Assembly (NCBI GenBank): GCA_029851415.1
Contig: CM056742.1
Coordinates: forward strand, 92,556,748-92,620,747
DNA: 64,000 nucleotides
Reading direction: 5' to 3'
Source: Eretmocerus hayati
Taxonomy: Eukaryota; Arthropoda; Insecta; Hymenoptera; Aphelinidae
In this document: one piece after another, positions 57,881-64,000 of the stretch
Position numbering within the stretch: the first letter of the stretch is position 1
Layout: the number at the start of each line of letters is the position of its first letter
The notes under the pieces: model-generated
Databases searched by the model: none
Told to the model about the DNA's origin: nothing
Seen by the model: only the letters and a program-made list of their open reading frames with translations
Made by a program: the position numbers and the translations under genes

Positions 57881-60112
57881 ATGTACTTCAACCAAGGGAT
57901 GGCGACTAGGACGGCATGGATAGGGTATGCTGATGACCTTATCACCTGGGATAGCCGCTACGAGGAAAACGCACGAGCCCCGGTGAAAAGAAAAAGCCCA
58001 GGCGACTCCGTGAGTAATCAACCAGGGAGAAGTAACCCTCGCGGGGCCGACGAACATCAAGCTCCGGACAGGAAAAGAATTAAAGTCCTTGAAAGCACTG
58101 GCAACCTGGTGAATGCAGAAAGCCCGGAAACCACTGTGAATAAAAGACTCGACCTCCTGTTGACCGTACGGTCCTATAGCGTACGGAAAAGCAGGGAAAC
58201 TCGCCCTATAAAAGCACAGCAGTGCTCGTTCGAATCATCATTTAGTCTTCAAGCGTGGACACGCGAAGAGAACAGAATGGACAACGTTGCCCAAATCCAG
58301 AAGTCGCCTTCAAGACCTCGGCGCTGGCTCGCCGGAGCTCCTGGAGGATGGTGGCCGAGTGACTCGGAGGACACCACCTCGGACGAGGACGACATCGGGA
58401 CAGCGACTATCCGTCTGCCAATCAAGAAGCGGGAACTACATTGGAGCTCGCGCACTAGCGCTGGTGCCTCAAGTGACTTCTCTGTAGGATGCGAGCCGCA
58501 GCCCTGTTTCTCGCGCCAAGGCGACGACACGCCCCGAGAAATCTGGCCCGAGCTGCCTCAAGGCCCATCATATCCTGACTTCAACAACATCGAAAACAAT
58601 CTCGACCTGGACCGCAGTCTTGGCTCCTTATCGACAATAGCGCTCGCCTCCGACGGAGAGGAACGCGAGGAGCCATCCTCGTCGTCATCCGCATATGGCT
58701 CTGGCTCGGAAGAGGGAGTCCCCATCACGACAGCGGCGACAACCGTCCGAGGGCCTTCTCGCACCCCCGCTATGCCCTCGCAGTGGGGAGAGGGAAAAGC
58801 TGCCCCCGCCGCTCATCGAAACCGACGCACGAGAAAAGAGCGCGCTGCACGGAACGCAAACTGGAGCGCCTCAGTCACGCTGCACACCGCGCCTGTTATA
58901 ATTGATCTCATCTCATCGTCGGATGACGAAGCCGCTTGCTCCAAAAGTGATCTGCGTTCGAGTGAGAACAAAGTTAGACAAAGTGTCGCCGAGGCAAGTG
59001 TTAGTGCAATCAGTGTGCAGTGCGCAAATCACGGTGACGTGGAACATAGTGCCCGTGATCCTTGTGTGCTTAGCGAACAAACAATGCCCATCGACGTACA
59101 GGTCTACCGTGCCCTGTGCCAGACGTACGAAGAGACACTCCACCCTGTCGATGGCGAAGCCCTCATCGACTACGTGAAAGGCTTCGTGAATCTGGACAAG
59201 AAAGCCCTCCGCCTACGTAATTATCGGCTGCGGAAGAAATTGGAGAGGGAGCAGGAGCAGCGAGAAAACGAGGGCGACGAAGAGGCTCCGGTGACCGCGG
59301 AGCGCGCCACTCGACCCCGAACGACTAAGAGGCAAAGCAGGGCCACGTCTCGGCCACGTCAACAGGCCAAGAGGACGAAGAAAGCGCGAGGGAATGGATC
59401 AACGCCAACGGCTGGACTCGCAAGTGCACCACAGCCGACCACCTCGGTCCAGCAAGAGAACATCGCGTCGACGAGCAATAGCACCACCGTCGAGGAGGTT
59501 GAAACAGGCACCACCGTCGAGGAAGTTGAAGCAGTATTGGCGAGTAGCTTTACAACACAATCGCTCAGCGTCACAGTCGGCCCAAGCGACCATTCCGCTC
59601 CGATTCTGCCGATGCCGGCGGACATCGCTCGAGCGACCACGTCCACTCCGCTGCACCCCGCATACGGTCCTTCAGACGCCATGCTCGCATCGACAACTCA
59701 CGCCGTTTTCGAGTACACCATCTCGTCGGCCACCATCGCTGCAAGCCCATCCCTGAACCTGCATTTCTCGAGGTTCCTAGAGGATATCACTCCTCTGCCG
59801 AGCCCGGCGGCCACGTTCCGGACGCAAGGCATCGAAGAACTCCGTAACGAACTTTCGCCGATGGGTCTAATGGACCTAGACGACGTTATCAATAGCTCAC
59901 TCCAGATACCACCGACGCCGGCCACCCCCGAGCATCTGCGACGTACAGCAACTACCGAAGCACCACCATCGACGTTCCGAGCTCATATGATGTCCCCCGT
60001 GCCTGACGAACCGAACCCGACAATCCGGATGCGCATCGTGCGAGAGCACACCAACGCCGTCCCAACAGTGGAGCAGCAGTCGACAGAAGCCGTAACGTAT
60101 ATGTGTATCTAA
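57881..60112 (+). CDS. Unrecognised 743-aa protein of the pol-less LTR element
   Basis: I do not recognise this protein. It fills most of the element interior, as a gag would. The ATG at 57881 opens the frame; an upstream ATG at 57865 reads only 14 codons. The N-terminal half is polar and acidic-patterned (SDSEDTTSDEDD, a Ser-rich run), suggesting disorder. A candidate folded segment lies near residues 403-455 (VQVYRALCQTYEETLHP, then GEALIDYVKGFVNLDKKAL). A strongly basic stretch follows (~455-510; RLRNYRLRKKLERE, KRTKKARGNG), suitable for nucleic-acid binding or nuclear import. The C-terminal third is Thr/Ser/Pro/Ala-rich. No CCHC knuckle, protease, transmembrane segment or signal peptide is seen. 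It could be a highly diverged Gag or a captured host sequence. The uninterrupted frame in so young a copy suggests that it is expressed. Confidence 0.75.
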   Translation: MYFNQGMATRTAWIGYADDLITWDSRYEENARAPVKRKSPGDSVSNQPGRSNPRGADEHQAPDRKRIKVLESTGNLVNAESPETTVNKRLDLLLTVRSYSVRKSRETRPIKAQQCSFESSFSLQAWTREENRMDNVAQIQKSPSRPRRWLAGAPGGWWPSDSEDTTSDEDDIGTATIRLPIKKRELHWSSRTSAGASSDFSVGCEPQPCFSRQGDDTPREIWPELPQGPSYPDFNNIENNLDLDRSLGSLSTIALASDGEEREEPSSSSSAYGSGSEEGVPITTAATTVRGPSRTPAMPSQWGEGKAAPAAHRNRRTRKERAARNANWSASVTLHTAPVIIDLISSSDDEAACSKSDLRSSENKVRQSVAEASVSAISVQCANHGDVEHSARDPCVLSEQTMPIDVQVYRALCQTYEETLHPVDGEALIDYVKGFVNLDKKALRLRNYRLRKKLEREQEQRENEGDEEAPVTAERATRPRTTKRQSRATSRPRQQAKRTKKARGNGSTPTAGLASAPQPTTSVQQENIASTSNSTTVEEVETGTTVEEVEAVLASSFTTQSLSVTVGPSDHSAPILPMPADIARATTSTPLHPAYGPSDAMLASTTHAVFEYTISSATIAASPSLNLHFSRFLEDITPLPSPAATFRTQGIEELRNELSPMGLMDLDDVINSSLQIPPTPATPEHLRRTATTEAPPSTFRAHMMSPVPDEPNPTIRMRIVREHTNAVPTVEQQSTEAVTYMCI

Positions 60113-60218
60113 AGAGATTCAATGAAAATTCAAAGATTTCAATAAACGTCAGGGTTAACGCCTCTTTTCAAGTATGCTGAATGATGAGTGAAAATCGCTT
60201 ATAAAATTCGGGGCCGAT

Positions 60219-61285
60219 TGACGATAACCTAATCTTCATTAAATTATCATTTTATGTAATTTTTTAATCAATTTTCACCCAATCGTGCCGTTTTCATCGC
60301 ATGTGTGCATGTATGTTACGAATGTAGAAATTTTCACAAAAGAAAAAGTAATTGAAACGTACGCCGCTTAAGCGTACAACTCGTGACCAAAACATCGTTA
60401 CGAGAATTACAATCGCAATATATGCCATTCGTACGGTCTTGCAACGTACGGATGGCAAACAGTAAAAAGCCGTACGCCCATCAGGCGTACGGCAGCTCAA
60501 AGGCGTTTCTAAGATATAAATTGGTCGTAACTCACCGCGAAAAACGTACGCCCATCAGGCGTACGAAACTAAGTGTCAAGTTTGTGTTTTAACCGCGTAC
60601 GCCCATCAGGCGTACACATTTTGAGCCTACCATTGGTTTTATTTAGTAGCCATAATTCAATCCAAATAACGTACGTTCGATCAGCATACGATCTTAAGAA
60701 TATCCATGAAATTAAGGATTAGGCAGCATTTCCTATCAGAAACATACGCTCATCGACCGTACTCAGGGTATTAATAAATCACGCGATGGCCATCAGCGGC
60801 ATATATGCGTACGCTCTTCACCCGTACGCATGTTTCCATGCAAGTTTCTACATACGATTCGTACGCCGTTCCGGCGTACAATTAGATACGACATTCAATC
60901 GTACGCTTCCCAAGCGTACGGTTTCTATTTCATCTTGCCTATATAAGAACGACGAAAAAAGAATCAGAGGAAGTTTTTTACCCGAGACCAGTAGAGGCGG
61001 AACTCTCGCCGTCTAAGTTTTTTTTTACAGCCTCACGTGCGCCCGCACGTCGAGGCTGGACGGGTAGCCGGTATGGCCGTGGCATTGCGCCGCGGTGACG
61101 ATCACGGCGGATAACTTAAGTTACGTTAGTGTGCGTGGGTGATGTGTGTTTTATATACAATCATTGTGCGAGGTAGTGGCCCTGACATCCCTAGCATAAA
61201 AACTATGAGTTTTTATCATTCAAAAAATACCCCTACCACCCCCACTCATCCTGTTATCCGTCACCGCCTCCCGGTGCACCCGTCA
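60219..61285 (+). repeat. 3' LTR of the pol-less element
   Basis: Same length and sequence as 56634-57700 apart from one seen substitution. The sequence before it (ATTCGGGGCCGAT) is a weak polypurine tract. Confidence 0.92.
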
Positions 61286-61289
61286 GTGT

Positions 61290-61803
61290 TATGAATTACC
61301 AATGTGCTACATGGAATTTGTTTCAGTTTTTGGTCCTTGGAAAATGTTGAACAACATATGTATTGTCATAATTCTATGTTTCAGTTATAAATTAGTTATT
61401 AGTTATTCACTTTGATAGTTAGCATCCTCTCTTGCTGAAGAGTGGACGAACCAACTCATGTGAGGTATTTCTACAATCTAGGCGTTCTTTGTGATCCTAA
61501 ATATTCTCTCTCAAGCACCATCACAAGTGGGTTAGGAGTCTTCGCATCAACCCAAGTCAATTTCATGAACTCATTCCAAGTCCTGCTATCATATATACAA
61601 AGTTTTACTTCTCCAGATATTTCTTTGCTCATGATCAAAAAATACACATCTTGGAATTAAGTACACTAGTGTTAATTAGGAGAATGGTTTTTATGGATGA
61701 GATACATAGAAGTTTTTTATGTTCCCCCACATGCTACTATTTACAGCATGTTTTTCAATCTGAGAATATTCAGTCATTACCATAGCCGAGTGTTGAAATC
61801 TTT
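61290..61803. other. Gypsy interior, no gene seen
   Basis: AT-rich sequence between two nested insertions. The 72-codon frame at 61442-61660 has no recognisable domain. Confidence 0.4.
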
Positions 61804-62603
61804 CCCCCCCCCCACTTCACTTTTTCCAAAAGTATAACTTGGCGAGTATGGCCATCCTTTCCCCCTATCACTTTATCTGGGAGCAAGAACTGAATTTCAA
61901 CTCTTGAGCGTCATGAAATCAGGGGAAACATGTCGAGTAACTATTTAGCAAAATTTAGTAAAATTTAAACATGAAACAAATGGTGAGAGAATGAAAAATA
62001 TTAATTTCAACTCTTGAGAGCCGTGAGATCAAGAAAAGTATGTCGAGTAATTGTTTTGCAAAATCTGAATGTGAAGCGCATGGAAAAGGATTGATTACAT
62101 TACGACTTGACTTCCTCGGTAATTTTGACTCAACTTGAGTTACTCACCATCTCTACTGAATTCAAAACTAAACCGATCAATGCTAGATTGAATTTTCTGG
62201 TTTCCTTTTCTTCTCAATGGTCTGAATGAATTATTATTTTCAATACATCTCATAGACGAAGGAGATGGTGAGAAACTTGAGTTGAGTTAAAATTACCGAG
62301 AAAGTCAAGTCGTAATGTAATCAATCCTTTTCCATGCGCTTCACATTCAGATTTTGCAAAACAATTACTCGACATACTTTTCTCGATCTCACGGCTCTCA
62401 AGAGTTGAAATTAATATTTTTCATTCTCTCACCATTTGTTTCATGTTTAAATTTTACTAAATTTTGCTAAATAGTTACTCGACATGTTTCCCCTGATTTC
62501 ATGACCCTCAAGAGTTGAAATTCAGTTCTTGCTCCCAGATAAAGTGATAGGGGGAAAGGATGGCCATACTCGCCAAGTTATACTTTTGGAAAAAGGGGGG
62601 GAG
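61804..62603. mobile_element. Foldback MITE-like element (~0.8 kb)
   Basis: Two inverted arms of about 340 bp (61820-~62155 and ~62256-62595) flank a ~100-bp loop. The outer ends are CTTTTTCCAAAAGTATAAC and its complement, preceded by a C10 run on the left and followed by a G7 run on the right. The arms are mostly identical, with small differences. No coding capacity, and no clear target duplication. It lies immediately upstream of the coiled-coil ORF and may have truncated it. Confidence 0.8.
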
Positions 62604-62638
62604 ATATGTAATTGGTGATAACGTTTATATCAAATAGG

Positions 62639-63055
62639 ATGCCTAGCCCACACGACATAGCGCGTAGGGCTAAATTCAAGAAGATATGTCGAGAACGGAA
62701 ACGAGCACGGGCGCAGCGAGTCGAGGAAGAGTGGAAGCGATTGCGACTTGAAGAAAATGCACGGGATGCTTGGGCTAGATCGCTTGTGAGAAGACAAGAT
62801 CTTGCAGCAGTAGAAGCTGCGCGAGAGGAAGAATTACGCCAGGAGGCCGACCGAATATCTAAAATCCGCGAAGAGGAGCGGATCGGGAGGGAGAGAATTG
62901 CGAAAGAACGAGCGGAATTACGCGAACAACGACGTTCACACGTCGAGGCTTTGCCCCAAGAACGTTTACGACAATATGAGTCAATGGTCTTATCATCAAA
63001 AAGAACGGTTCGAGTACGTATTCAAAATTCATTGTTTTTTATCACAGGTTTATAA
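62639..63055 (+). CDS. Arg/Glu-rich coiled-coil ORF at the 3' end of the Gypsy element
   Basis: About 138 aa from the ATG at 62639. It is almost entirely charged helix (RRAKFKKICRERKRARAQR, EERIGRERIAKERAELRE), predicted as a long coiled coil. It has no signal peptide or membrane segment, so it is not an envelope protein. It ends about 310 bp before the polypurine tract, where LTR elements may carry an extra ORF. The N-terminus may be lost to the neighbouring foldback insertion. Function unknown. Confidence 0.5.
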   Translation: MPSPHDIARRAKFKKICRERKRARAQRVEEEWKRLRLEENARDAWARSLVRRQDLAAVEAAREEELRQEADRISKIREEERIGRERIAKERAELREQRRSHVEALPQERLRQYESMVLSSKRTVRVRIQNSLFFITGL

Positions 63056-63145
63056 CGGTTCGTTTCAATGGGACTATTGCAGAATCATGAAAATAACTGA
63101 TAGTTATACCCGAATCAATGGGGAAATTTTTGTTCAAAGAAAAAG

Positions 63146-63150
<5 letters not shown>

Positions 63151-63182
<32 letters not shown>
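63151..63182. repeat. (TA)n microsatellite
   Basis: A pure AT dinucleotide run of about 32 bp. Confidence 0.9.
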
Positions 63183-63184
<2 letters not shown>

Positions 63185-63363
63185 AAATCATGATGATAAT
63201 AAGAATTATTAAGTAGAAAATCACATTTTTTTATTGCTGAAGTCAGAGTGATTTTTATGTTAAAAGACAATTACATGATATAGAATGCAATGTACATATT
63301 TTATGTGAGGTTTTCGCAGTATAATTGTATTTCTCTTGAGATTAAGATCTGTGTCGATAAATT

Positions 63364-63375
63364 CAAAGGGGACTT
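63364..63375 (+). promoter_or_regulatory. Gypsy polypurine tract
   Basis: CAAAGGGGACTT lies directly before the 3' LTR start TGCGACCCC (63377). It is the expected primer for plus-strand synthesis. Confidence 0.65.
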
Positions 63376-63376
63376 C

Positions 63377-63460
63377 TGCGACCCCTCAAATTTCTTTGAA
63401 AGCTTACACTGCGATAATAAACCCACATATATGAAGCCAAGTAGTTAGTTGCATGTACTA

Positions 63461-63492
<32 letters not shown>

Positions 63493-64000
63493 TCTGGGTA
63501 TAAAAGGGATACTAATCGTAGTAGACTAACAAACTTCACATAAAAATCATTTACAAGTATTAAACGGTAGTTTGAACAAGCGCGCGTTGAAGTAATTCAG
63601 ATTTGTGGAATGGATAGTAGAGAATAGAGAGTGGATGATTGGTCGATATTGGTACGCGGGGGACATATGGCATGTATAAGTGGAAAAGTCACGTGTGCGG
63701 CGAGCTTACGAGCCGCCGAAAATAATGAGTGGGAGAAAATGAGCTCTGCGAGGACGAGAAAGAAGGACCAAGGGGCACTTGGTGCTGAGAGCTGGAGCAG
63801 CGAGGCGAGTCTACCCCGGAGAGGACGTCGACGAGTATTTCGTGACCAGAGCAGCTCAATAGACGCGCGGACGGAAGTCAAGTTGCTGCCAAGCAGTCGG
63901 CATTTTTTGTTTTTTCATCGATAGCTCTCAGGCCGATTCCCTAAAGGTACTTATCCATGCGTTGATCGCACCTCATACGGGAGATGCGACCGTGTGGCTT
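63377..64000 (+). repeat. Gypsy 3' LTR (truncated by window end)
   Basis: Collinear with 3503-3599 joined to 46563-47086. It carries an uninterrupted (TA)n tract (about 63466-63491) where the 5' LTR holds the 43-kb insertion, so it serves as the related empty site. The TATA box is TATAAAAG at 63499-63506. The last base in the window is still within the match. Confidence 0.85.

Larger units (their letters stand above)
56634..61285 (+). mobile_element. Young non-autonomous LTR retrotransposon with one large ORF and no pol
   Basis: Two 1,067-bp direct repeats starting TGACG and ending CGTCA enclose 2,518 bp. By eye the LTRs differ at one position (T at 57200, C at 60785). It has a 4-bp target duplication, a primer binding site and a TATA box. 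The interior encodes a single 743-aa ORF and no protease, reverse transcriptase, RNase H or integrase. It must be mobilised by an autonomous relative. The near-identity of the LTRs means very recent insertion. Confidence 0.9.
3503..64000 (+). mobile_element. Ty3/Gypsy-type LTR retrotransposon, disrupted, running off the window end
   Basis: This is the outermost element of the nest. The 5' LTR begins TGCAAC at 3503 and ends GTTGCA at 48317, a 6-bp terminal inverted pair. The LTR is interrupted by the 43-kb foldback element. A primer binding site follows at 48324. Gag and pol remnants lie at 48.9-53.2 kb. A purine-rich tract (63364-63375) immediately precedes the 3' LTR, which starts TGCGACCCC at 63377 and matches the 5' LTR as far as the window extends. 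The interior also holds a pol-less LTR element and a foldback element. The right target duplication is outside the window; the left flank is TTATC. Coding regions carry stops and frameshifts, and no integrase is seen, so the copy is dead. Confidence 0.85.

Noticed and set aside
57881..60112. The 743-aa ORF as an ordinary host gene
   Set aside because: It lies exactly between two near-identical LTRs with a 4-bp target duplication, so it belongs to the LTR element, whatever its origin.

Overview
This window contains no recognisable host protein gene. It is a nest of transposable elements and satellite DNA from an animal genome, most likely an arthropod and probably an insect. That assignment is inference from a CR1-type non-LTR retrotransposon with a PHD-finger ORF1, a Ty3/Gypsy-type LTR retrotransposon, tRNA-like units and foldback elements. 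I cannot name the species.

Layout. Positions 1-3502 are non-coding flank with a degenerate TTTCTGAAATG-type repeat and a degenerate tRNA-like unit. The 5' LTR of an old Gypsy element starts at 3503 (TGCAAC...). It is split after 97 bp by a 42,963-bp insertion (3600-46562) and resumes at 46563, ending with ...GTTGCA at 48317. Next come a primer binding site, broken gag and pol remnants (48870-53230), a tandemly duplicated tRNA-like unit (53.9-54.5 kb), a young LTR element that lacks pol (56634-61285, LTRs of 1,067 bp, one 743-aa ORF), a foldback MITE-like element (61804-62603), a coiled-coil ORF, a polypurine tract and the start of the Gypsy 3' LTR (63377 to the window end). That 3' LTR is an uninterrupted paralogue of the split 5' LTR, so it shows what the site looked like before the 43-kb insertion.

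The 43-kb element is the main discovery candidate. It has perfect outer inverted termini (CAACCTGTACC...GGTACAGGTTG) flanked by TATATATA. Its inverted arms are about 3.4 kb each and carry nested smaller palindromes and tandem 49-bp CGCGTACGCG repeats. Its 31-kb core is about 170 copies of a ~184-bp satellite, in + orientation from 6953 to ~32306 and inverted from ~32307 to 37983. Both arms join the satellite at the same sequence and the same monomer phase, so the satellite belongs to the element. No transposase is visible. It looks like a giant non-autonomous foldback transposon that makes satellite DNA. A structurally intact CR1-like retrotransposon (39141-44285, TSD ATTTGA) sits in its right arm; the left arm gives the matching empty site.

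Inferred order of events: Gypsy first (its LTRs look roughly 94% identical by eye and its genes are broken); then the giant foldback element into the Gypsy 5' LTR; then CR1 into the foldback arm. The pol-less LTR element (one difference seen between its LTRs) and the MITE inserted separately into the Gypsy interior, the former very recently.
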